Shown in pieces: positions 22,635 through 33,589 of a DNA stretch of 64,000 bases. The notes beneath the pieces were generated by a model, which was given only the letters and a program-made list of their open reading frames with translations, did not search any database and was not told the origin of the DNA. Origin of the DNA: Larix kaempferi (lineage: Eukaryota; Streptophyta; Pinopsida; Pinales; Pinaceae); contig BSBM01000260.1 of the NCBI GenBank assembly GCA_027924585.1, positions 15,451,001-15,515,000 on the forward strand. The letters are read 5' to 3'. The translations under genes were made by a program, and so were the position numbers. How positions within the stretch are numbered: the stretch's first letter is position 1; each line of letters opens with the position of its first letter.

Positions 22635-25600
22635 ATGGAAGAAGTTACAAAAGCATTAAGTGTCAAAAATAATAAGATTGAATATGCCCTAGAGGATAGA
22701 GATAGGGATGTTTTCGACACAGTGGTTAGAATTTCGGTTAAGGAGATAAAGGCAGAGTTAGACAGGTTAAATAAGGGTGGCGCTGATATCCACAGGGTTT
22801 TTCAGTCATCCTTTATATACTTTGGCCTAGACTAGCTCATGGGATTCCTTGAGTTCGTTTCATGGTGTGTAGAAAATTACTCCCAAGCCGAAAGAGTCGT
22901 CCTGAATGCTCACAAATCCGGGATCGTTTTCCCTGTCGAGCCCACTGTTATCAGAAACTCCCTTGAGGTACCCTCGTCGTAATCCCATGAACAAGAGATT
23001 TTTTTCGAAGAATCCCTAGTCAGTTGTTAACACTAGTCCTCCCCTGAAGTCAAACAATTTTTCCTTGCTAGTTGCCTCAAACTGGATCTTGAAATCGAAG
23101 ACACGCCTTATCCTTTAGATTTGAATTTCTTTAACGAAAACACTTAGTTGGTATTGAATTTGATTGCCCAGTTCTTAGGACTTGATAGTGATGCTGTAGT
23201 GACCGAGGTTCAACTCTGCTTGCTCTTCAGAATAAACTCTAGTTTACCAGAGATGGAATACCATTAAGTACCATGCCTTAAGTTTGATTAATTCCTAGCT
23301 GAGAATATCCACTCTTAGCTAGTGGATTTCCACAATACTCGTCATTTTAGATTCTAGTCTCATCTGATGAAAATGTTGTTGTTCTCAAGTTAGAAGGTTA
23401 TAAGGTTTTCACCGGAGATTTTTTCAAATTCCTTCGAACACAACATGTTCAATTATATGAAATATGTTGTGTCAGAAGTCTATAAGTTAATCTTTGGAGA
23501 GGAATTGGCAAGAGTCTTGCCAGAAATGAAAACTTCGATGCAATTGAAACAAGATTTAGCAGTGGGTGACTGGTTTTTATCCAAGCAACATACAGTTATA
23601 AGGTTATATGGATTTGTGAAGGAGCCCTACATATTTCCAGCATTTTTGACCTCAAGGGTTTTTGCTTTGGAATTTATCAGACAAAAGTTGATTGTTGAAG
23701 ATGATCATTTCTTGACCTTCAAAAAAGCTTCCCATATCAAGTTCCCCTTAAAAGTGGGTCCCTTAATTGTGAAGAATAAACATGCCCTTTCGTTTATAGA
23801 GAAGCAATTGGAAGGTTTAGAATTAAAAAAGGATGTTGCTGTTAGGTATGATCCCTACCATATAATATCTGAAAGAAGACAACAAAACAAGAATAGAGCC
23901 TTTGGTCATCAAGAGGTGGAGGGGTTATCCAAAAGGGAAAATCTTCTGCAATATGAATCAGATGAAGAGGTCCCAACATGTTCTCATTTGGATCCTGATG
24001 CTCCAGAAAAATCCTCATCCAACATGATACTTCCAGGTGCAGTAGAGACTGCAGGAAAAAGGAGCTTTGAAGAAATCTCAGATACAAAAATAGAGGAGCT
24101 AGAAGGGGGAAAAAGGTTCAAAGCAGATTTTCCAGGTGATTTGGTTGCATCCACAAGAGTGGAAGAGAAGAAAAAAGAGAGATACCTAGCTCGAGAAGTT
24201 CAGGTACAACAGTACAGTTTTCAGGAAGCCAAGGAGGCTGGTGACACCAAGAGGTTCCAATCAAGAGCTAAGATGTATGTAAAGTATGGGAAAGACAGAC
24301 ACACAAGCTGAAAAAAGACATGCAATTTATTTTCGAGTCATAGATACGGAAAATTTACCAGTCAGTTTGGTGACTAGCAGAGATGTCTCTGAAAATACTT
24401 TGAACTTGGCTGTGTCATATCATGACAAGGTAACCGAGATGAAGTTGAACTTGAAAAAAATAGCAGTCCCTGACAAGATTCAACTGCATAGGCAGACCGG
24501 GGAAGTAATATACGAAGATTTGATGAATGTACTCTAAAGATTTCTAAATTGGAGAGTACTATCAACAGATTGGGGATCCAATTGAGGCAGGAAAGGACTA
24601 AGAATAGGGCCCATCAATAACAGATTAATCAACTGCAAATAGATTTGGTTGATGATGGAGCAGACAAAGGTAAAGGCGGTAAAAATCTGTTGATGGAGAA
24701 AGAGAGTACTATTCAGTTGCACAAGAAAAAACATAAGATACCATCCAATCGGCTAATAGAGGCTTCTGAATTGACTACGTTGGAGTAGGAAAAAGATAAA
24801 TTATCCCAAGAGCTAGATGACCACAAAGCAAAATCACTGAAATTTATAGAGAAAGAGGTTGAGTGGGAGAAAGACCGAATAAGCCTAAAAAGTCAAATTG
24901 AGGATCTCAAAGGGAAATTGGAAGCCATAGCAAAGGGAAAAGAAGGCGTTAGTCAGGCCAGCAGAGGAGGAAGTGTAGATGACCTTGCTCAGGCCATGTC
25001 ACAGGTGAGTCTAAAGGATGTAGAAATAAAAGAGTTGAAAGAAGAAAAGAGGAAGTTAGAAGAAGAGAGTCAGAAAAAGGATGAAGAAATACAGGCATTA
25101 TAGGACAAAAATAAGGATTTGGTGGACAGGAACCAAATATTTATAACACAGGTAAAAGGGAAAAACCCAATGCAGGGTGCCAAACATATGATTTGGGGTT
25201 CCATTCTAGGTGAAGTCACCAAGTTCAGACCCTACCTAAGTTTTATGAGAGAAAAGGGAAAAGTGGCGAATAATGCTTTACAGAGTTGTAGAGTTGTGAG
25301 AGAACGTTTGAATAGGAATCCCAAAGAAACAGCTCAGACCACAGTAGATTTTATGAATACCCTAACCAAGGAGGATCTGAAGACTATGCAGATAAAGAAC
25401 ATAATAGCAATTATAACCTGGGCAAGGAGGGTGCTCAGAAAGTATGCACATGTAGAAGGTGTTCAAGCTAGAGCTGAATACATGAAAAAGCAAGTGGTAG
25501 ACTAAGAGAGGAAATTCGATAAGTTGATTGAGAAGGGGTTGCCTTCGTTCTAGGATGAAAATGGTGATTTGATTCCTTAAAATGATCACAAGGATTTGAT

Positions 25601-25802
25601 TTTTGGAGCCAGGACCAACCATGAGAAACTTGAAAACTTGACTCATGTTTTGACAGGTAATATTTTGTTGGAGAAGCTCTCAAGTGAGTTTGAAATTTTG
25701 CATAAATTGGCCATGATGAGTGAAAGAATACCACAAATTTCCACTATAGAACATATATAAATGAAGGTATTGGTGAAAGAAATGAAAAATACGGTAATAT
25801 GA
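22635..25802 (+). pseudogene. U3-borne accessory frame, 5' LTR copy (decayed)
   Basis: Starts MEEVTKALS in a good initiation context (AATGG) and corresponds residue by residue to 45287-48517. A globular N-terminal half includes the GDWFLSKQHTVIRLYG block near 23560. An acidic, serine-rich middle follows (24010-24180), then a long coiled coil (about 24540-25110), then a helical C-terminal part (GAKHMIWGSILGEVTKF onward). It has more than ten in-frame stops, at least six of them TAG where the other copy has CAG, and small compensating frame shifts near 24300-24535. Function unknown; it is not gag, pol or env as I know them. Confidence 0.7.
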
Positions 25803-26014
25803 AATACGGGAATATGAAATACACCTTATGCTCCTAAAGATTTGGGCTCAAAAATTTAGCAAACGACCTCCATCCAACAAACATGGCACCGAAGATCCAT
25901 ATGTTGGAAATTTCGACATGTGTACAATTTTGACTAAAGTGAAATGTAAAAGTGAAACCCAAATATTTACTGGGTCAGTTATAAGTTAGTTAGGGTTTTG
26001 CTTCAAAGAAGTGC

Positions 26015-26022
26015 TATAAAAA
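26015..26022 (+). promoter_or_regulatory. TATA box for G1 genomic RNA
   Basis: GCTATAAAAAGGC, about 690 bp before the LTR end, is conserved in the 3' LTR at 48710-48717. It sits downstream of the U3 frame, at the expected U3/R junction. Confidence 0.65.
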
Positions 26023-26708
26023 GGCTATTAGGCCATCATTGTAAAGGGTTGAAACCTGTGATAGAGAAGAGCGTTTTTGGTACTGAGAATAGCTCCGTTA
26101 TTGTAAAGTTTTTCCGTGCAAAAATAAAGCACATCTTGAAGGGTGAAGATTCATGCGTTGCTTGTGTTACAGTCTGTATTCCCCTTTTTCTTTGTGAATC
26201 GTATTTTCAAGTGAAAATATTTCATGTTGTTTTTCTTCTTATGCTTATGGTGAAAGTGTTACTCAATCCAAAATTCATGTAAACCATGCTCTGTGTTAAT
26301 CGCACCTAAGTATTTCATGTCTGCTTCTAAAGTCGATATTAAATTCATCTTTGTTGATGCTTAATGTTGATGGGTTGTTTTGCTTTCTTTCAAATATCAC
26401 CTGCTAAAAGAACTTGACTGTGGGATAGCAATTACCTTGCCTTCACCAAGATTTATGTTGTTAATTTTCTGCTGGTCTTTATAAATATCAGATGTGACTC
26501 CATGCCCAATGCGATTCTCATGTTTTCAGCCAATTTTAAAATAGAAATATCAGTTTCTTGAAAAAAATATCTGGCTGTTATATTCATCTTTTGAGAGAGC
26601 CCTCTCTGGTAGGAAAGAATCCAGCTCTCCTCCTTAAGTTTGGTTTGAAATAGTTTCCTTAAGGTTATCCTTCTGCAACCAAAGGGTAAATCCTGAGTGA
26701 TAACAATT

Positions 26709-26726
26709 TGGCGCCGTTTCCGGGGA
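26709..26726 (+). other. G1 primer binding site
   Basis: TGGCGCCGTTTCCGGGGA lies 3 nt after the LTR end. It matches the primer-site type common in Tat/Athila-group plant Gypsy elements. It fixes the strand and the 5' LTR boundary. Confidence 0.92.
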
Positions 26727-26783
26727 ACGAACGATAATGTAATCAGATTTCTGTGGGAAAAGAAATTTGATATTTAGTATTGG

Positions 26784-28547
26784 TTGTATTTTTCCCTGGC
26801 GACTTCACAATCAATTTTTTTTTCAGGCTTAAAAGATGACTCCAAGAAAGACACTGTGGCTCCCAGAAGGATTCCCACGAGGAGAAATCTAGACGCTCAG
26901 TTATTCTCGGGGGTGGAGAGTCCAGAAAAGCTTCTAAGGAATATTAAAGGGAAATATCAAGAAGGTACTTCTCAAACAATAGATCTGTTTCCTCCTTTTC
27001 AAGAAGAGTTGTTAGATTATGAAAATGCTGATTTAAGTGAAAGGTTTGAACAATATTTGTTGAGGTCTAAATCAGAATCAGATTTAAAAGAAATTGTAAT
27101 TGATCAAAACGGATTTCAGTCATATTTTTTACAGTCTGTTTGGGAATATCTACTAAAGTATGGAAGCGTTGAGTTAAAAAAATCTAAATCTCAAAGAATA
27201 CCATTACGAAATCATAACACTGTTCCAAACCTGACAGTAGTCATGGCTGCTAGGTTCGCCCCACTTGCTATGCTTGCTGCTTTGCATGACCTCCCTCAAA
27301 ACTATGCACAGAGAATCACATTGTTTGATGGGGAGGGGAATTATACAACCCAAAAGCATGTTGATAGATTCAATGACTTCATTAACCTTGAGGAGGTGGA
27401 TTACGGTGATGCTAAAATGAGACTGCTAGCATGGAGCTTATCTGGAGAAGTGAAGAAGTGGTTCAGAACACTTGCTGCGGGATCAATACCTTCCTATGAT
27501 GATTTCGTGATTTGTTTGCTTGAGATGTGGGAAGATAAGAAAAACTCTTCACAAGTCCTAACCCAGTATAACAATCTGAAAAAGGGGGGTTTTGAGTCTG
27601 TCCATGAATTTTCCGCTAGATTCATGAGGGTTTATAATTCCATCCCTGCTGATGTGAAACCCGTGGTAGGGACTTCTAAATTGCATTATGCAGATGCCTT
27701 TGATGGCGATTTTTCTTGTATGTTGAGAGAAAGAAAGTCAGCCACTCTGCCAGACATGTTAAAAGACGTAGTAGAGGTTGAAGAAAATTCGATGGCTTCT
27801 AGGAAAATGAAATAGAAAACTGATACAGACAGAAGGAATATTAGGGAAGAAAAAGTAGCTTCTACTTCCTCTCCCACTGATGTTAGGATTGATAAGATGA
27901 TGAAAAAAATGGAGAAACTAATGGACAGATTAGCCTTAGAAAGTAAACCCCGGAGCAGAGATCAGCAAGAGCCTCCAATTAGAAACCTGAATTTTAGGAG
28001 TCAAATTCCACCACAAATAAGATAAAGGGATCAAAGAGATCAGAGGAATCCAAGGAATGCAGTAGATGATCAAGTAAGACCCCCTTTTACTGAAAACTGC
28101 GTAGATGAGGAAGGAGAAACTGAATTTGTGGAAAGTGAAATTCATCATTTTGATGATCTTGATTCTGAAGTTTATTTAACTAAGACAGAGCATGACATGT
28201 TTTCCAGAGTTGGGGAATGTAATACCCTTGAGTTAGAGACAGAACAATACCGAGTAGGATATCAAAATGCTGTGAGTGATATCAAGAGGAAAATCAATCT
28301 CTCGAACATGGATGTAGTTGTGGATAATGGAAAAAGTCCTGTAGGTTTACCCTCGACCAGCCAACACAAAAAGGAAAAATCAAAAGAAGAGGTGGCAAAA
28401 AAAATTACAGAAGTTAAAAAAGATTTGGTCAAAGAAAATGATAAAATGCTTGCTTCCTTTAATTTACAAAGTGAGATGTCGAAGATCAAAATACCCATCC
28501 CTTTCAATGAGTTATTGAAAAATGGTGAATATAGAGAACATATCTAA
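26784..28547 (+). pseudogene. gag: G1 gag
   Basis: One frame with in-frame stops at 27813 and near 28023, ending at 28545. The gag domain is clear at about 27245-27790 (PQNYAQRITLFDGEGNYTTQ ... AWSLSGEVKKWFRTLAAGSI ... LTQYNNLKKGGFESVHEFSARF). A charged linker with coiled-coil character follows. No CCHC zinc knuckle was seen. The frame opens without an ATG near the primer site; the first candidate in-frame ATG is internal (27244), so the original start is uncertain. A T-rich tract with CAG at 26812-26826 looks like a splice acceptor. Confidence 0.85.
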
Positions 28548-28550
28548 AAA

Positions 28551-29189
28551 ATGGTTAGAAGTAAAGGACAAGTAGAACTTGATGCTTTAGAATTAAATGA
28601 TGATGCTCCAACTATTCTTATGGGTTCTAAAATGGAAGACAACAGTTTGGAAGAAGTTCCACCATTTTATGTAAATCTGAATATTCATGATATGACCCTT
28701 CATAATTGCATTCTTGATTCAGGAGCCTCTCATAATCTGATGCCAAAGGTGGTGGTAGAAATTTTGGGCTTAGATATCACAAGACCATACAAGGATTTGT
28801 TTTCTTTTGATTCAAAAAATGTCAAATGCTTGGGGTTGATAAAAGACCTGGTAGTTTCTCTCACAAAATTTCCAGCTAAAAGCGTGGTCATGGATGTGGT
28901 TGTTTCAGATAATCCACCGAAGTTTGTTATGTTGTTATCTTGGTCGTGGGCCTCAAAGCTCAGGGGAACTTTACAAATGGATATGTCCTTTTCTACCATT
29001 CCAGTTCTTAGTGAACACAAAAGATTATACACTGAGAAGAGACTCTCATATGTGGTAAGTAACCAAAATGAACCCAATAGCCATTCCATTTATGCAGTTG
29101 ATACTGATTTAGGATCTTCCATCTTCTATAATGACTCTCAGTATGAAGAAAAAATAGATCTATATAAAAAGCAAGAAGAGAATATCTAG
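28551..29189 (+). pseudogene. G1 aspartic protease region
   Basis: Same frame as gag. The retropepsin active site LDSGASHNLMPK lies near 28720, preceded by FYVNLNIHDMTLHN and followed by GLIKDLVVSL and VMDVVVSDNPPKFVMLLSWSW, the usual layout of a plant Gypsy protease. The frame stops at TAG 29187-29189. Confidence 0.88.
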
Positions 29190-29225
29190 ATTAAGGGAGA
29201 GGAAGAATTTAGACAAAAACTAAGG

Positions 29226-29867
29226 ATGGAAGGAACTTGGACTATGCATTTTGATGGGTTGAGGAGCAAAGAGGGTGCTGGTGCAGGTGTGTGGATAGCG
29301 ACTCTAGATAGAGAATTTCTAATGTATTCTTTCAAATTGGCTTTTGAATGTACTAACAATGTTGCAGAGTATGAAGCTCTGATTCTGGGATTAAATGTGT
29401 TGAAAGATCTAAAAGCAAAGAAAATAGAAGTATTTGGGGATTCAGAGCTAGTCATAAATTAGGTGAATGGCATATATCAGATGAAGCATCCAAAAATGAG
29501 ATCATACAAAAATGAATTCTGGGATATGTTGGGAAATTTCTTTGATGAACATGACATAGTAGTAATACCCAGAATTAACAACTCAATAGTAGACTCTTTG
29601 ACTACAACTGCTATCGCTTTTAGGGAACCTGGTTTTTCGAATAAAAAATATGAGATTGAAGTTATAAGTAGGCCTTCTATTCCTGATAATTCGAAGCACT
29701 GGCAAGTATTTGATGATGATATGCATATTAAAAGATTTTTGGAAATGACATATGAGTTTGCAAATACGAGTATCAATAACGAAAATCAAGAGATGGAAGG
29801 AGTTGTTAACAATGAAGAATTTCTGGAGGAACAAGAAAAGTTCAGGGGAGAAATCGGAGGAAAATAA
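29226..29867 (+). pseudogene. RNase H-like domain between protease and RT
   Basis: Same frame as gag and protease. The fold signature is visible: FDGLRSKEGAGAGVWI (first strand with aspartate), ECTNNVAEYEALILGL (helix with catalytic glutamate), FGDSELVIN (aspartate strand), then PRINNSIVDSLTTTAI, where the usual N-x-x-A-D-x-L has V for A. This is the archaeal/plant-type RNase H found as an extra domain in Tat-lineage elements. A second, ordinary Gypsy RNase H follows the reverse transcriptase at about 37900-38240. A stop at 29460-29462 splits it. Placement ahead of the reverse transcriptase is notable. Confidence 0.82.
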
Positions 29868-29983
29868 ATAATTCAGTTGAAGAACAATGTCATTCCCAGA
29901 TGAATTGTATCGTTAGAAAAGATATTTGACAGAAATGATGTGGCCAAGAATCCAAAAGTAGAGCCTCAAGATGGAGAAGTTAA

Positions 29984-30633
29984 TGTTGATGTATATGTAA
30001 CTTCGGAATGTATTTCATATATGTATGTTGTATATACTCCTATAGAGATGGTATTATTCCTCTATACGAAAGTGTCATCATTTATATTGTAAGTGTCGTA
30101 ACTTATACTTGACGGGTTATTAGACCACCTTGTTGGGGTCGGCCCTGTATAGGTCATGTGGGTCAAAGGGTTATTAGACCACCCTATTGGGGGTCGGCCA
30201 TGTGGGTCGAAGGGTTATTAGACCACCCTATTGGGGTCGGCCCAGTCAGCATTATGTTATGTGGTTACGTTCGAGCCTACATGAGTCAGGTAAAAAGGCA
30301 AGTCAAGTCAAGTATAAATAGAGTGCGGGAGGCACTCTATTTACTCACTCACTTCTCACTCATGCACTCAAGGAGGAGTGGCACACTTATGGAGGAGGAG
30401 GATCTGCTGCTAGGTTATGTCTATCTCTCATGGTTGGTTGTATCATTGCTCTATCTATCTCTGAGGAAGTTATTGGGGTTTTTCACCTTTATGGTTTTCC
30501 CCAAGTAAATCTTTGTGTCTCTTGTGTGCTTGCATTATTGTCTCCATGATTGATATGCTATAGATATGCTGTACATGTTGTTCTCTCAGTTAAGATACTA
30601 GATCAGATTGAAGTAAATTCTGAAAATCTAACA
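29984..30633 (+). repeat. 5' LTR of C4 (650 bp)
   Basis: TGTTGATGTATATG ... AAATCTAACA. It is 43 bp longer than its partner because a GGGTTATTAGACCACCCTA-containing segment is tandemly duplicated around 30165-30245. A TATA-type TATAAATAGAG lies near 30311. Confidence 0.95.
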
Positions 30634-30645
30634 TGGTATCAGAGC
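30634..30645 (+). other. C4 primer binding site (tRNA-iMet)
   Basis: TGGTATCAGAGC directly follows the 5' LTR. Confidence 0.95.
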
Positions 30646-31779
30646 TAGCCTGAAAGAAGGCATGATATGGCATGTATGACACTTGTTGCACTTACGATGC
30701 TAGGGCTTGATATAGAAAAAACCAGTCATCGTAGAACTTTCGCTATAAATCCGTTTTGGAGAAGTTTTCGGATCTAAAATCTTTACAGGTCGAATTTTAA
30801 ATCCCCATGTACCTTGTGTCCAAAGGACAACCTCTAATTCGTTGTAATTTGTGATTTATGATTTGTACAATATAGGGTTTCTGCCTCTTCCAGATCTGAG
30901 TCAAAATCAGGTGACCTTGGGAAAAAGGTCATAACTTGGGCTAGGAAGCTCCAAATGAAATTTTGTAAAACGTGACAGGTAGTACACATACTGTACTATC
31001 TCAGAAAAATTTTTTAGAGGCCGAAGATGAACCAGTGACACGTGGCACGCCGTACAAGTGCGCTCTCCTATATTATCCCATAAACAGGTCACGTTGCGAC
31101 ACATGGAATAACTCTCTCTCAGAGCGTCCAATTGAGGTCATACCTATCAAGATGAAAATATAACAGGTCAGGCTATCTCAGGAAACTGTTTCAGACCCTG
31201 TGGATCAAAAATGTCGGAGTTACACCAGAAACAATCAGGTACATATTTCTGTCAAAACAGAATTATTTTTTGGTACCTTCATTCATGGCTTCCGGAATTT
31301 AGGGCTTTGGAGAAAGTTGGAATTTTTGTAATCGGAGACCACGGCTGAATGCTACTCATCAAAATAAAAATTTAGAGACCAAGATCAGAATTTTTGGTTG
31401 GGCAGAAGGCTGGGCTTGATCAGACCCTAGTTCGGGACTTTGATCAGGAAAGTGGAAAATTAGGGCTTCTGTAAAAATGGAAATTTTTGAAATCTGAGAC
31501 CACGGCTGGAAGCTCCTCAGAAAAATAGAAGCTTAGAGATTTGGATAAAACCTTTTGATTGGGCAGAAGAGTGGGATTCATCAAACCCCAGTTCAGGGTC
31601 ACGTCCAGTGAATCCAGAAGTTTCAAAGGCAAAATTGAGGAGTGAAACTTTGCAGTTTTCAAATTCTGAATATACCAGCTTGATCAGCTCATCAAGGCGC
31701 ATATTTCTATCCTTTCGAAAGTTTGAAATTCAAAGTTTGAATTTTTGAGGTTTCTCTGACAAACCCATATCCAGCTCCA
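30646..31779 (+). other. C4 untranslated leader with duplicated module
   Basis: Non-coding. A ~190-bp block with GGAGACCACGGCTGAAT-type and TTGGGCAGAAGGCTGGG-type phrases occurs at least twice (about 31280-31400 and 31440-31580). Its end (AAGGCGCATATTTCTATCC onward) matches the leader of C5 on the opposite strand at 62255-62345. Confidence 0.7.
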
Positions 31780-31910
31780 AGTCCAGTTCTTGCAAATCAA
31801 GTGGATTGGGTTAATCCTAAAAGAAGATGGATTGGTCACCTGCATAAGTGAAGAAGTTCCTGTTTCAGAGGGAGATGAGGCTAAGGCCTTACATAAGAAT
31901 ATTACAAGCG
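31780..31910 (+). pseudogene. C4 gag N-terminal remnant
   Basis: A short stretch reading WIGLILKEDGLV and then EEVPVSEGDEAKALHK-like matches residues about 37-70 of the intact C5 gag, with an interruption. Gag homology ends about 31910, where unrelated sequence starts. Confidence 0.65.
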
Positions 31911-31914
31911 ATCT

Positions 31915-33589
31915 CGACAGGTATGACTCATCAAGGTATGTTTCGATATTTGTTCATGATTAAGTTTATGGTATGTTTGTCTTCATGTTATTACGGTTAG
32001 TACAATCTTGATTTTAGATTTGTCGTATCACCTTAACAAAATTTTGAATGCATGATAGAAGATATTCATTGGTTAGGGTGTTGACACTTATGATTGTACT
32101 AATGCATTATGGTGTTGTATGAGGTTTATGTTGTCTACTAACATAAAAGGTACACCGAGAAAGACAAATAATGTTCTACTTCAAGAACGTATGATCATGG
32201 TGACATGAAGACAAGGATTCATCCATTGTCATGGATTACATAGAAGATCTACTTTTGAGGTATGTATAACTTGTTTCTACAATGGTTAACTTATGCGACA
32301 TGCAGGTTACTAGCACAAGTCACTGAAGAGAACCAGAAGACATTATGCGGGTAGGTTAGACATAAATAGCTAGCATGCTAATCCAGGTATGTTTTTCCTA
32401 TATCAAGCTAGAATCCTACCTTGTGTTAGGATCTTATACTATTGTGTTGTTGATAATGATTATTCACGAAGAGTCATAGGTTTGAATAATCATGGTTGTA
32501 TGCATATTATGTTTCTTACCATAATTGATGATATGACTAACCAGAAGAATCATGAAGGTATAGCTTTGAATAATCACAGGTTTTATGCATATTATATCTC
32601 TTATCTTGATTGATGATTCAACTAACCCGAAGAGTCATAGGTTTGAGTAATTACAGGTTTAGACATGTTATGTTTCTTATGATTTGACTAACCATAAGAA
32701 TCCTACATAAACCTTGAATGCTAATGCTTATTATTTTATGTTTGAAATGATCATGATTATACATGCTTGATATTATTGTGTTTTAATAGTATACTAATGA
32801 ATGTATGATTTTATATGAGATCACAAGGATAACTCAATCATGATACTAATAAACATGCATAGTGACCAAGGATGAATATGAGTTGAAGAACAGGTAATCC
32901 AGGAAGCAAAGATCAAGAGGGAGTACACTCCAGTGGTTTATGAAAGGATGCAGATATTCAGAGGGAGTTGACAATCTCTCTACATTCCACAACAGAAAGT
33001 TGTAGAAGAAGCTACTGCAGATTAGGACTCCAGCAACTCCTGCAAGAAAGCGAAGACTCCGAGGGAGTCCACCCAACGAACAAACAAAGATACGTATTTT
33101 AATTATCATTTCTTGCATATGCGTTTGTTTAAATAAAATTGTTCAATGATGTATATGCTCATGTTCCTAGACTTAGGATATGTATTGTGCATATTAGAAT
33201 AGTTGCATTGATGAAAAGTATACTACTAATATACATGGGTAAGTAGCCTATGGCACTGTACAACATTCCATTGCTACTTATCTAGAATGAAACCTCTTTG
33301 CTGACATGTTGGGAGTTGTGCACACTCTTAACAATGTTCTGGTAGAGATTGGAAGGCATCTAGAAAGTTACGGGATATGGATAAATGTTGTATTGAAGCA
33401 TTGGCTAAGATAATTGCATGACTGTATGACATATTTCTTTATGTGTAAGAATTTGTTCTGAAAATTATGAGATGTTTCTAATCATGCAATTTAACCTGTT
33501 TTGTAGGAAAGACCGTATATCTTCACCTACAAAAGAAGAACTACAACATTTGTTCAGCAACAAAATTATCTATTGAAGATATTGAAGTT
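31915..33589 (+). other. Unrelated filler replacing C4 gag-pol
   Basis: About 1.65 kb with no Copia similarity that I can see. It contains several exon/intron-like boundaries: repeated AG|GTATG donors (near 31920, 31936, 32259, 32386) and a TGCAG acceptor at 32304. A near-duplicate block CATAGGTTTGAATAATCA / TATAGCTTTGAATAATCA lies at 32470-32580. A triplicated GAGGGAGT phrase lies at 32920-33075. It may be captured host DNA including gene pieces, but no protein was recognised. Confidence 0.45.

Larger units (their letters stand above)
21252..26705 (+). repeat. 5' LTR of G1 (5454 bp)
   Basis: Starts TGTTAGCACTGG and ends AGTGATAACA, followed by the primer site. The retroelement TATA is at 26015, so U3 is about 4.8 kb and R plus U5 about 0.65 kb. 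U3 holds a second TATA (22462) and a ~3.2-kb frame (22635-25802). The flanking host 5-mer on the left is GCAGT (21247-21251). Confidence 0.93.

Noticed and set aside
27686-29834. Minus-strand frames opposite G1 gag, protease and RNase H-like domain
   Set aside because: Shadows of the plus-strand coding sequence, whose domain motifs are unmistakable.
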